Shown here: positions 53,466 through 64,000 of the stretch, in pieces
Layout: the number at the start of each line of letters is the position of its first letter
How positions within the stretch are numbered: the first letter of the stretch is position 1
NCBI GenBank assembly: GCA_033030425.1
Contig: JAUFSD010000005.1
Location: 1 to 64,000 of the forward strand
Direction: 5' to 3'
Source: Verpa conica
Lineage: Eukaryota; Ascomycota; Pezizomycetes; Pezizales; Morchellaceae
Length of the DNA: 64,000 bases
Made by a program: the position numbers and the translations under genes
Notes under the pieces: model-generated
Database searches by the model: none
The model's input: only the letters and a program-made list of their open reading frames with translations
Told to the model about the DNA's origin: nothing

Positions 53466-55901
53466 CTAACCTTTTAGCCTGAATATGCTTAAATAAGAAA
53501 TAAGTGAAAGTATTAATAGGAAAGCTACACAGATCCGCCACATTAAAGTAAATGTTAAACGAGATACATATGATGGGGTGATCTGACTTTGAACAATTGG
53601 TTTAGGGGTGACGGGCTGGGCGAGGGGGGTGCCAGACTTGCAATAGCATGCCACCGGTAACTTGGCGTCAATACGCCATTTCACTGCAACTGAACAAGCA
53701 TAAGTATCTTCTAGAGCTTTGGGTTCTTCACCAACGTCGCAAAGTCGAACGTGGACGGATCCATGGTCATGCAGCATAGCCACGGCATCTGGTTTACCAA
53801 GAACCACTGTTCCCACGATCTCACAATCCATAGGCTCCTTGTGCTCAAGCTTGACTTTGAGAACCAGACCTCTTGCATAATTTGAAGGATCCTTTACAAG
53901 GATATAACCACTTGGATTTGCTAGGGCAAATTCTGTTTTTGCCCGCATAAGCGGATGATTATCTGCTGGGAGTATACTCATGTTTGCCGCGTAGACACTG
54001 AGACAGCTTAGCACCACATATCCGACTAGGTCACCGTTTTCCTTAACCCGAAGATCAATATGGCCACCCTGTCTTGAGGGCGGCATCCGGAATAAATCTG
54101 AAGGACACCAACGAAATCCAGTTGTCCTCATCGTCGTCATTCCGTGAAAGAGATTGCCAATATGTACTTTAGACAAGCGCTTGAGTACCGCCTGATAGAC
54201 ATCTAGCTGTGACAGGGACGCCGGATTTTCGATACCAACGAGAAGCCCAGCAATGATGGCTTTGTCTCTTGCCCAAGACGTGTATCGTGGTCCCAAAGCA
54301 GTGAGTAGGTCGTTAAGGGTATTTATCTTACTCATGACACGGCGGATGAGATCTGTCGCCACGTGGTGGTAGGGATGGGTAACCTCTCCTTTTTTAGCCA
54401 TGATTTCGTCAAGCTTGGACAGCCGAAGACTACCCCTATCACTAAATAGCACATAGACAGTGCCTGGGGGAGACACGGCTAGCTCTAGGGCAGTCCAGCC
54501 TCTGGTGAACCAAGAAGACATCACAAGTGCGAAGCAAGCTTCAGCAGGAGTGACCCATTGCATAGTACTAAGATAGCGGTCATGGACAAGTGTGACCTTG
54601 GCACGCGAATAGTTGCTATGCATGTTGTTGATGGCGTGGATGCGAGCTTTCTTCTCCGTCGGTAGGCAAGTAGCGTCCCACCAAATGCCCTCACAGCCCA
54701 GACTAGCTGCAATCATACAAAAGTTTTTATAAACACATTTGTTCACAATACCTCTTGGCCAAGTCCCTGTGCCTGTTCCGTCGGACCACACGTGAGAGAT
54801 GGCCATGAATGATTGGCTTTCATTGATTATTGACAATCCATCGAGGGCCCATGCAGTCGGTATAAAGGTGCTTGGGTTCTCTAGCTGACGTTCAATAGCA
54901 GCCACCAATTTGTCATGAGGAAATAAGCCTTCTGTTTTGCGACAGTGTGTATGCGGATCAGGACAAACGTGCAGCTGCTCGACGCTAGTGAAATCTAGAT
55001 ATAGATGGGTGCAATGATCGGGAACGCAAGTATCGTGGCCGGTATGAGACCAGATACGCAGCACGGAAGGCATACATGGAAGTAGTGTCAACATACTGAT
55101 CTGCTGGCCGGGGGAATTTTGCGCAAGAGACCAGACCCGCTGCGGACAAAGTCCCAACTCTTGCACCAGCTCCGTACTGGCAAGTACCTTTGGACCAAGT
55201 AGACGTGTGATATGCAAGCTTGGGTGGTGGAATTCATAGCTGCCGCTTCTCGATACCCCTTTCAACCATGAAACGAGTCTGAAAACCTCAGTGAGGTCAA
55301 CAGAGTTTGCCCAACGTAGATATTCGTTGTTGACCTTTTCAAAGGCCTCTTTGTTCGTTTTGTCTAATAATCCGCAATCTTCTGTTCTGTCGACGAATTC
55401 CTGAGCAACGCATGGGAGGTATAGTGATGTTCGTCCCGTGGGAAACATCCATCGTCCCTCTAAAAACTTGGACCCACAGCCCACTAATTGAAGAACCCAA
55501 TCCTCGAATCCGGGCCATGTTGTGCACCGCGGCATAAGATCAATAAAAGTAGCTGGGGTGCATCTACATTTTCGAAGGAGTGATGCTCGGGCGCAAACAA
55601 ACAGGATATGGACAGGTCCTGGAGTGATTTGTAAGTTTGAATCGGCCATGTCTCTAAGATACTCTCTAAAAAGCCATGGATCACAATTTCGTCCAAACAA
55701 AGCTCCGCCGATGTCCCTATTGCGGCAGCTTCCTTCTCCGTCGTCTCCATCAGGCTCGTGCAGTATCCTTTCGTAAAAAGTCTTGTAGGGAATTGGCTTC
55801 CCGCTACTATCACGATAGGTGGGCGGTATATTCGTCTCGGGAGACTCCCGTTCACCATATATGCTAGTTCTAAACTTAAGATCTAACACAATAAGTACCA
55901 A
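53466..55901 (-). CDS. HET-domain protein 2 with C-terminal membrane helix
   Basis: A frame of 811 codons whose first codon in the listed span is TTG. It stays open about 75 nt further upstream with no ATG, so a small upstream exon is likely. The HET core is at residues 366-475 (FMAISHVWSDGTGTG, EGIWWDATCLPTEKK, TRGWTALELA). The preceding Cys/His motif is His289, Cys292, Cys297, His311, Cys313 and Cys320. PIPYKTFYERIL near residue 37 matches HET protein 3. The C-terminus (FTLMWRICVAFLLILSLISYL) is a single membrane helix absent from HET protein 1. A hydrophobic stretch also precedes residue 10. Membrane anchoring is inferred from hydrophobicity. Confidence 0.87.
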   Translation of the reverse strand: MVLIVLDLKFRTSIYGERESPETNIPPTYRDSSGKPIPYKTFYERILHEPDGDDGEGSCRNRDIGGALFGRNCDPWLFREYLRDMADSNLQITPGPVHILFVCARASLLRKCRCTPATFIDLMPRCTTWPGFEDWVLQLVGCGSKFLEGRWMFPTGRTSLYLPCVAQEFVDRTEDCGLLDKTNKEAFEKVNNEYLRWANSVDLTEVFRLVSWLKGVSRSGSYEFHHPSLHITRLLGPKVLASTELVQELGLCPQRVWSLAQNSPGQQISMLTLLPCMPSVLRIWSHTGHDTCVPDHCTHLYLDFTSVEQLHVCPDPHTHCRKTEGLFPHDKLVAAIERQLENPSTFIPTAWALDGLSIINESQSFMAISHVWSDGTGTGTWPRGIVNKCVYKNFCMIAASLGCEGIWWDATCLPTEKKARIHAINNMHSNYSRAKVTLVHDRYLSTMQWVTPAEACFALVMSSWFTRGWTALELAVSPPGTVYVLFSDRGSLRLSKLDEIMAKKGEVTHPYHHVATDLIRRVMSKINTLNDLLTALGPRYTSWARDKAIIAGLLVGIENPASLSQLDVYQAVLKRLSKVHIGNLFHGMTTMRTTGFRWCPSDLFRMPPSRQGGHIDLRVKENGDLVGYVVLSCLSVYAANMSILPADNHPLMRAKTEFALANPSGYILVKDPSNYARGLVLKVKLEHKEPMDCEIVGTVVLGKPDAVAMLHDHGSVHVRLCDVGEEPKALEDTYACSVAVKWRIDAKLPVACYCKSGTPLAQPVTPKPIVQSQITPSYVSRLTFTLMWRICVAFLLILSLISYLSIFRLKG

Positions 55902-58900
55902 AATAATGAGATAGATCGGGGGTTCAAACCATGTCCCAAGCCCTTCGGGTCAACCGTTGTAGGGACCTGCCACCCCATTCCGGATAAGGTTTCTGGTATC
56001 GGAATGTATAGATCGTTACCCAAATTTTGGACAACCGTGGGTTAGCCAGCCGGGTGAGGCAGTCGAATCACTAAACATGGGCAAGTCAGATTCCATATAT
56101 GGGTGAGGTTAATAGTATAGCATTTACATTGACTGACCGTGAAACAATACCGAATGCCTAGAGCGCTACGTGATCCTCGGTAGCTTTGTAGAACCCACTA
56201 TACGTAAAAGAGCACTTATGACACTAGTAAAAAATGAATAACTAATTCCTGTAGGTACCGTAACCTCACCCGTATAATAGCCGAGGATGTTTGCTTTTGG
56301 GGGGTGGAGAGTCTAGAAAGACAAATAGATGTTTTGCTGTACCAGACCTGAGGAGGGGCAACTAGATTAGTGGCTTTTAGGCTGTAACTAGTGAAGGCAC
56401 GAGCAGCCCTATATATCTTTCCTTAGGCAATCTCCTGTTTCTTTACTATGCTTTACTGTATGATTTTATGATTGGCTCGCTGACAACTGTGTGACGGATC
56501 GAAGCCGACCGGTATGCACTGTCTAGTTGCATTTTAAATACTGAATCGACCGATATGCGTTGTTTGTTCTTTGCAGTCCCTCAAAGAGCCACATCCAACC
56601 GAGAGCAATCTAGGTTGAGCTTACGCATTTTAGATCGATAGGGCCAAAACAAGCGCACGGCAGAGGCGCGGTAAAGTATAGTTGGATAGGAGCCGACATA
56701 TGGTAGCTTTGGTAGCGGCGGAAAATGTTTGAGCTATGCTGACATTTAGTAGAAAAGAAGGAACATAGGCAGGTATAATCAATAAACTACGTTTTCCTAC
56801 CCCTTCGCTATAGAGAGTTTATTCTTCCTGTGCTGCAGGACCCCATTGAATTCTGATCCAGAATATACTTCGCATGCTACCGCTTGGCCCACTCATCGCT
56901 GAAAAGTGAGGTTGAGATGGTGGGCATATATTGGTTGCTCAAAGGGTTAGGGGTGAGCAAGCGGGGCATCTGGTCTAATCACGTGATGTGCCACGTGATA
57001 GCTGTATAGGAGCTAAAGGTATCGGGTCAAGTATTAGGTACGGTCACGTGCCCCGGTTTGGGGACCACTACGAGATACTGAGTTAGAGAAAGCAAGAAAG
57101 ATACCCATGATATCTGTAAGTCCTTTTTACAAAATAGGGTACTTCTATCCCACTACAGCCCCTGGTAAAAAAGACTGAGAAATGCTTGATTCAGATCTGG
57201 GACTTCTATTAGTCTTTTAGTCTTGCGGCAAAGGTTCTAGCGATTGTACTATTTATAAGAATCTTTCACTGACCTTTGTTTCTCGGTATTTCTTGCCGGA
57301 GACAGTGTATAAAATCCACATCTACAAACAGTCTCCTATTGACCGCCCGAATAACCCACTCCTTCTAGGAGTACTGTTAAGTTTAATTTATAGTGGATTT
57401 CTTCTGATTTATGACCTGTAGAGCCGCAGTCTCTTAATATAGCGTAGAGATTAGATATATGAATGAATGATTTCGCATTCATTGAATTCTACTTGTAACT
57501 ATTACTTTATCATTCTACGATTTCCAGCCAGGTAAGCCACCACCGTTAAGTGTTTTGGATATGAAATACTCTCTAATTCCATGTCCATACCCGCCGCACA
57601 AGTTAGCGGCTGGAACGTTTAAGATAAGCTTTGGGCGATCGGGAGCTACATTTTGTAGTTTCCAAATGCTCCGCAGAATCCAAAACTATTGAGACTATAT
57701 TCTCTAAGATAGCGAGAATTTTAGGCATACGAATGGCTTCTACTTACATTCACCAGGGTACAAACGGGGTTGTGTAAATAATAGACTATTGGGGGATTGT
57801 GCCATTGGTACATATCTAGTGTGCTATTAGTATAGTATTGGCACATTTCTAATGTGCTTTAGCAAAATTATTAGCGCTGTCAAATTACAATTTAAGCAAA
57901 GGAGACTTGTGCTTTTGGCGGCTTTACGTTGACGTGGTGTTATTCGCTCCTCTATAGATATTCTAGTCCGCCAGCATGTTGTAATTCTAGATTAAATCAC
58001 TATACGACCACGCTATTCATAGATGGACTAGGGCCGTATTTATGCCTTGATTATTATTCATGAATGGCTAGGGATATGTTTAGTAACCTATAAACAAATA
58101 AGGTTAGGGTTATTTCTATTTCTTCTCTTTTATTATCAACTATAATAGCCGATAGCTTGATTATAAAGTACTATATATTACATGTAGTTCGTTATATGCG
58201 TGGTCCCCTAGTCTAGCCCAAGACTTTGTTTATCCCTAGTACATGAAATTACCAAAAGTAGAAATTTAGGAAATTATGTTAAACTTATTTACGAATAGGT
58301 AGTTCACTGAAGGATTCAGGCTACTATCAATGGCATGACCTTTACTCAGTGTATCCACAAAAGGGTATCATTCTTAGAGGGACTAGAACGGTTCTGCAAC
58401 CAATTACCTAATTAGACTGCATCTTAGTGGTAGTACTTAGCCGGAGGACCTGGGGGCGCCTCGCTGGAGAATCGCCCGGGTAGACTCCTGCTTTGAACTG
58501 CTGGGCCGCTTTATTGTAAAGCTATATTCTTGCTGGGGAAGAGTATCTGGGAACTGGGATTACATGCGCTGAATCCCCCATAAAAACTTTATCTATATAT
58601 CATACACCCTATTCGTTATGGGTACCAAGCCATAATTTCAACTAGCATGGTTACCCTCATTATTCAATAACTCCATATTCTTCTCCTACACATCCCTCTA
58701 AACGTAGCAATACTAAATTTTGACTTTGAAGAACTCATAGTAAATCAACCAAACAGGCACGAATTCCTCACACTTCCATCCTCAGTCAGTGGTTGGGTTA
58801 GGCCAGCTCTGTTTTATGCAGTCCAGGATCACCTAGACCGTATTATTGAAATCTCTACCCGGGATTCAAATAACGTCACTAAACAATAGATCTATAAGTT

Positions 58901-58944
58901 CTCGGAACAGATGGAAAATTGAAAATAAACGTAGTAGAATACCT
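55902..58944. other. Long gene-free AT-rich stretch
   Basis: About 3 kb with no open frame of note on either strand. It contains one MITE (57156-57309). A GTTAGGGTTA tract at about 58104 is too short to call telomeric. Confidence 0.5.
57156..57309. mobile_element. Tc1/mariner-like MITE, GATCGAGAAAC family, diverged copy 4
   Basis: Left end TACAGCCCCTGGTAAAAAAG with ACTGAGAAAT, right end GTTTCTCGGTATTTCTTGCC followed by GGAGACAG and TGTA. Same family as 23869-24020 but more diverged. Confidence 0.55.
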
Positions 58945-60330
58945 TTACAGTGGTTGTGGCACCTGACCAGTCTCTATCCATGACTCAATCTTTCTAGCCA
59001 ACTCGACCCCTTCGACGAGAAATTTCCACCAGTAATCCTCGACTGGTTTATCTAGACATTTTTCTATAGTTCCATTGATCAGTTAATGGCTGTCGAATCC
59101 TTCCACCATGCTTACTAGCAGATTGAGAGAGTACAAACCGTTTTCGAGACGCTGAAGTAATGTTTCCTCCCACTTTTGTCGATCGTCAGAGGGTGCAAGA
59201 ATTGGATCAATCCATCTTGTATTGCTGCGATCTGGGTTCAGTGTTACAAGCGCAGTAAGCATTGATCGACGTGTGCTAAAGTTAATTTCCGTTTTCTCCA
59301 GGCGAAGGCGATTCGTCCTTAGCCAGTCATTAACCGAGTTGCGCTCTGAATAAACGTATGTAGAGATGAATGCACATATTGCGATCCAGGCAGAAATAAT
59401 GAGAGCATTCCAGTCCTGGAAGGCACAGGCAACTGCTGTTAGGCCCCATTGCGCGGCCACCAGCAACCGGAGCAAGATATCGAGTGTCCTTGAATACGCT
59501 GCAGGGTCTACCTGATACAAGGGTTTATTCAGCAACGAATCCACGGCACGATGCTCGCCAATGAATGCAACCCAATCATTCCCATTCATGCTGTCACATA
59601 GAACGACCATTCTGGCGAATTTCGACGGTTCTGAATTGAGCAATTTTCGGGGTTTGTAACCGTGTGAATACCGGATGACAATACCCGTAAGTAAGAGGAC
59701 AATGAGATAGGCGGAGGCGAGATATTGACCACACAAGAAGCTGGCAGCCAGGACTCCAAGCCAAAGTAGCCACCCCACAGTAGTAAGAAGAAACCACTTC
59801 TGGCCACCTTTGCCGATCTGTCTTATCCAGTAGAAAAAACCCGAGTTGTCCTTAGCGGATGCCACTTTGTCCAGAGAAACCCGCACAACTTCAAGCCGTT
59901 GTCTCCGATAGCCCCCCACGTCAGAGTTTGTATGATTGAGGGATATCTCTGTTCGCGTCTGTGATATGCAGGTACGGACGGTAAATGGGGACGCGCAGGG
60001 ATAACAATCACCCCATCGAGCATCAATACAGTACAGCTGTGGTGTTGCGCCAGGCCGATCCAGGCAGCATGTGCTCGTCTTATCCTCGGCCGAAAGCAGT
60101 AAACGAGCGCCAGCTGGGGTTACTAGCCAATTCCACAAAAGCCCGCGACCTGAAAGCTCATACGAATGAAGTATCTTAGGGAAGTCGGTAAATTCGATAA
60201 GAGCAGATAGCGGCAGAATCCCCGCCAAGTTTGCAACCCAGCCGCTGAGAGTGGGTGGCGGATATTTAGACATCTTTGTGTTGCCCGAGAAAGTTAGTGA
60301 CGTGATTCTAGCTAAATATCCCCTCTGCAT
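58945..60330 (-). CDS. Four-helix membrane protein of unknown function
   Basis: Exon 1 (60330-59139) and exon 2 (59063-58945) join in phase across a 75-nt intron (GTTTGT..CTATAG, with TTAAC/CTGAT branch candidates) to 436 aa. Unspliced, the frame would stop at 59083. Start is ATG at 60330 or the internal ATG at residue 20 (MSKYPPPTLSG). The N-terminal 170 residues are soluble and Cys-containing. Hydrophobic helices lie at about 179-200, 203-221, 290-310 and 314-332. The C-terminus contains STRRSMLTALVTLNPD and TRWIDPILAPSDDRQKWE, and exon 2 adds VEDYWWKFLVEGVELARKIE. I recall similar fungal proteins next to HET genes but know no function. It lies between HET proteins 2 and 3. Confidence 0.72.
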
Positions 60331-61416
60331 CCAAGTCTACTGGAGTCAGGTGGTGCTGGAGTAGGGAGCATAATGTAAGGGCCGGCAGATTATTCTCGTA
60401 CCTGGGAAGTTCACGACAATCAAGATCTAGAGTTCTTATTGTAATGGCGTTTGTATTGAATGCGGCGAAGCGACTTAGAGGGATTGGGGACTGGGTTTAG
60501 ATAAGACTTGTTGGATTGGATAGGTGGTATCAGCGTTGGGATCTCCAAACGGTGTGGAATTGAGACGGTTTACGAGCCTTTTGGGGAGAACAGTCCTTTT
60601 ATAATGTGTCCCAGCATAAGTGGCAGGTGTCTATGGCTTTGAGGTGCCTCATAAGCGCGCGGAAAGTAAGAAAGGCGAGGTAATCTTCAGCCCTATAGCG
60701 ACCGGCAATATGACACAAGGAGTATGTGTATACCCTGGATAGGAAATCTCTCAGTACAGTAAGTTCAAGCGTAGTAATATTTCAAGGATTAGGGTATTTT
60801 GTAGTTTTCTTTAACCGGATGCGAGATATAAGAGTTACTTGTTCAAGTAAATAATTTATTAAAAAGACTAGAAAACTAAGCCTAGCCCCCACGGAAAAGG
60901 GGCTATGGATACTGTTAGTCATCCTACAAAAAAAGAGATCGCCTAGGCATACAGCTTACTCCGCGTGATAACACAGTCCCAGGCGCAGTTCTATTGGGTT
61001 GGGGCTCTTGGTAATAAAGCAGAAATTGGGGGCAGTGTAATCCCCACCTTCAGAGGCATAGCCACACCAAGAACCAACAGCAACCCTTGCTGGAGTGTCG
61101 TCTGTATTACTCCCTTCCTCCACTTCTGACTCAATACAAAGATCAACAACCTCAGCTGTATTTCTAGTGCTGGTCAAAGAGCTCGAAACCTCTGATAGAC
61201 TCCAAGCCCCAGAAACTACGCTATGTGCACAATTTACAGTGTATTCTCTGAGACAGTCTAACAAAGATTACCCAAGTGTCTTGGTTTCCTATCATTTTGT
61301 TCTGCGGGGTGATCAAAAAAGAAACCCGGTTCGGTCCCAGTCATTGACTAGAGTTTTGGAGTTCCCTACCAGCCTTTGCGAGCATAAAACTGTTTTTATA
61401 CCGCTAGTAGCGCAAG
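60331..61416. other. Gene-poor stretch
   Basis: A 102-codon minus-strand frame (60956-61264; GSWCGYASEGGDYTAPNF.. near its end) has coding-like composition but no ATG, so at most it is an exon or remnant. A CCCCCACGGAAAAGGGGC block near 60888 resembles the inner part of the TATCCCATA elements. Confidence 0.35.
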
Positions 61417-64000
61417 ATGTATCCCCCAGAAGGTATAGTTACTACCCACGGGATTGCTTTCCATCACCCAATGTTAACCCTACTTAGTAAAATTTATCCA
61501 AAAGACCAAGTTCGGTTTAAGAGTAGTAGAGCCTGGTTGGCTTACCGAGACCCCCGAGAATATTGTGGGGGATCCTTCCGATGGGCCAAAGACACTGGCC
61601 GACGATCAGTACTACACTGCTACAGAGTTACCATACCGGTATTTCGATGGTATTACACAAGAAATCATCCCATACTCGACGTTTTACAATACCATATTGC
61701 TACCCTCTTCAGGAAAGAGGGGACATGCTTGTGCAAACTCGAAAATCATCGAAATATTATCGCAAGAACTAAGCCCCCATAGACCGACCGAAAAGGAAGA
61801 CCTAGGGTCGTTGTTCGGAGACCTAAGAATTGATGACACACCTGAGCTAGAGGGAGCGGGGGACGGAGATCGCTCCGAAAAAATAGAGGATACTGATGAC
61901 GGTGGCGTCCCGGGGGTGAAAGATACGAACCCCTCCACTGCCACGGAGGACATAGGAGAGGGCAGTGTAGTACAAGACGGAGACCCGTTCCTCAGGAGAA
62001 TGAAAGGCTACCTTCCAAAAGCGCCCCAATTCAAGATTAGTGAGTGGGAGTGGGACGACATTCTGCCGCCTGAATATCGCCGCGAGGATGATACTGGGGA
62101 CTCGGACGCCACAGATATCAGCCAAGACACAGAGCACCCATTTCAAACCAGATTAAAAGAGTACCTATCAAAAATAGTTCAAGATGAGTCTAGAAAGGCG
62201 GACGACATTCTAGGGTTCTTACATGGCCTATTTTTTGTTTGCAGAGCATCGGGGGTCCAGGTTTGCAATAACGAAAACTGTGCTCAGATGAAGGTTGCCC
62301 TGAAAAGATTAATGCCTACTTGCCATTCCTGGGAAGGCTTTCAGCTATGGGCTTTGCAACTAGCGGCCTGTATTTGTTCGGAGGAAATGAGTACGGATTC
62401 TCCCAAAGATGTCTTAGTAGAGAAGTCTGGCCTAGGGATTCTACCACCTACGATTACCTCGATGGGTAGAGATTATTATGGGTTCTACCCAACGCCTTAC
62501 CTATACTCCTGGTCACGTCTTGCTGACGACTGCTTCTCGTGGCCCGGGGTCACGATCAATGACGGTTATCGAGATTGGGCGGACACCGTACTTCTAAATG
62601 AAGTTTACCCTGTGCTTTCGTGGTTAGAGGCAATATCCACTGGCGACTATAAGGTGCCTGGAGGCGAACTTCCTGGGGGTCCCCTTGATCCACGGATCCT
62701 CGATGGGCTAGGGGGACTACAGGGCTTCAAGCTTTGTCCACATCGAGTTGCCGTGATAGCTACGAGCCTTCCGGGGAAGGAGCTCAATATTTCAGCACTC
62801 TTACCTAGCCGCTCACGGCAAGTTCCGGTCCCGGAGCACCCTACCCATGGGAGATGCACTTATACTGAGTGCAATGAAGCAATAATAGATTCTACAACTT
62901 TCAAGCAGCTTCACGATTGCTCGAATCCTAATACCTGTGGGACTACTCAAGATATGTTTCCCCAGGATAAACTAATCAACGCTACGATGAATGCTCTACC
63001 TACAGCGTGGACCCTGGACGGGCTTTCACTCGTCAATAAAGGCCAGCCATTCATGGCTATCTCACATGTATGGGCTGATGGTACCGGGGTTGGGTCTGAT
63101 AGGGTTGTAGGGGTTGTTAATAAATGTCTCTGGGAGTATTTCTGCAAGATCGCAATTCACCTTGGGTGTGAAGGAATCTGGTGGGATACTATCTGCGTCC
63201 CAGCAGACAGAGAGGTCCGTCGTATCGCCCTTAATATTATGCATACCAACTACGCCGACGCAGCCATTACCCTGGTTCACGACCTTTATCTCCGCAACTT
63301 TGAGTGGACCGATGCCGAGAGTGCATGCTTTGCAGTTGTTATGTCGACTTGGTATACGCGAGGTTGGACCGCCTTAGAACTAGCACAGTCCGGTAGGTTA
63401 GAGGTGCTGTTCAAACCCGATAAAAACGGTTTCGTCATAAAGAATCTAGACAGAGATATTCTCGCGAAAATAGGAGAGCCCAGCTCCTCTTGCCATCAAG
63501 TTGCAACATCTGCAATTCGAAGCCTAAGGTGTGGGGACATACTAGACAAGGATACCTTCCTAGCTTCATTCACCCCACGGTATACCTCATGGGTTACCGA
63601 TAGATTGATTATCGCTGGATTATTGGTAGGCATAGAAATGCCGCCATCGATGGACCAGGAAGAAATGTACGAGAGAATTCGGGAGAAGCTTCACGTAATA
63701 GAGAGCCCGAAGAGTGAACGAGAACTCGATGATTGCCTCTTTTTTCAACTTGCGAGCCCCGACGCTAGGTCGCTTGATCGATTGAAGAACTTCAACCTAG
63801 CAAGATTAAGACACCTCAAGAGAATTAGAGAGACTCCGGACTTGGAAGAGAGGGATCCTTGGGATTTAGTTTGGCCCGGCTGGATAAGGGACCCCGAAGT
63901 ACTGCGCGGACCAAAGAACCCGGAAGAACTACGCATGCCAACGGACCCCGAGTCCAGGCTCGAATATTGTTGGAGAGTAGCAAGTTGCTTGGCTTGTCGA
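61417..64000 (+). CDS. HET-domain protein 3, truncated by window end
   Basis: The frame is open from 61478 to 64000 with no stop. A plausible start is ATG 61417 with a 55-nt intron (61433-61487, GTATAG..CTTAG) that restores phase. The next in-frame ATG is at 62000. IIPYSTFYNTILLPSSG matches HET protein 2 near its N-terminus. An acidic stretch (61790-62160) is peculiar to this paralogue. The Cys/His motif spans 62846-62938. The HET core starts with FMAISHVWADGTGVG at 63050 and includes EGIWWDTICVPADR and TRGWTALELA. The 3-prime end lies outside the window, so length and any C-terminal helix are unknown. The family role is incompatibility and cell-death signalling. Confidence 0.82.

Noticed and set aside
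55905..55990. tRNA-like GGTTCAAACC box
   Set aside because: No matching acceptor stem, D-arm or anticodon arm in either orientation.
18555..58115. Interstitial telomere tracts (TTAGGG or CCCTAA near 18564, 26608, 49740 and 58104)
   Set aside because: Each is only one or two hexamers long, within chance expectation for AT-rich DNA of this length.

Overview
The window is nuclear DNA of a filamentous ascomycete (Pezizomycotina-type). Genes carry short introns of 43 to about 220 nt with GT..AG ends and CTNAC-like branch sites. The recognisable families are fungal ones: HET domain, DUF3433, Helo-like N-terminus with ankyrin repeats, and fungal C2H2 proteins. No bacterial-style operons, rRNA or tRNA genes were seen, and I cannot name the species.

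Layout. (1) 1-9.8 kb is a composite satellite region without convincing genes. GC-rich units of about 350-430 bp are repeated and followed by hypervariable cassettes: ACTCCCG-type palindromes (1.84-2.0 kb), A/C-rich AATACAC arrays (2.1-3.7 and 5.4-6.0 kb), and two arrays in which a short dyad-symmetric core recurs about every 43 bp (4.4-5.13 kb and 7.70-8.61 kb). The core differs between these two arrays but the pitch is the same. (2) 9.8-19.7 kb is gene-poor, dense in small terminal-inverted-repeat elements (MITEs, some nested), and holds one gene for a secreted DUF6345-like protein. (3) 19.8-23.6 kb encodes a three-exon, 1239-aa DUF3433 membrane protein. (4) 26.8-64 kb is an island of genes typical of fungal self/non-self recognition and its accessory repertoire: a Helo-like/ankyrin gene with one premature TAG, a C2H2 protein, a protein kinase, a coiled-coil protein, an Hsp70-like ATPase, three paralogous HET-domain genes (the last cut by the window end) and a multi-pass membrane protein. 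Long AT-rich, gene-empty stretches separate them.

Several genes become readable only after splicing. I rebuilt exon boundaries by hand from splice sites, phase and family resemblance, so these boundaries are inferences to be tested by RNA-seq. The three HET proteins share a Cys/His motif just upstream of the HET core, and probably act in the same kind of incompatibility or cell-death signalling. The kinase, Hsp70-like, ankyrin and coiled-coil genes are plausible partners by neighbourhood only.
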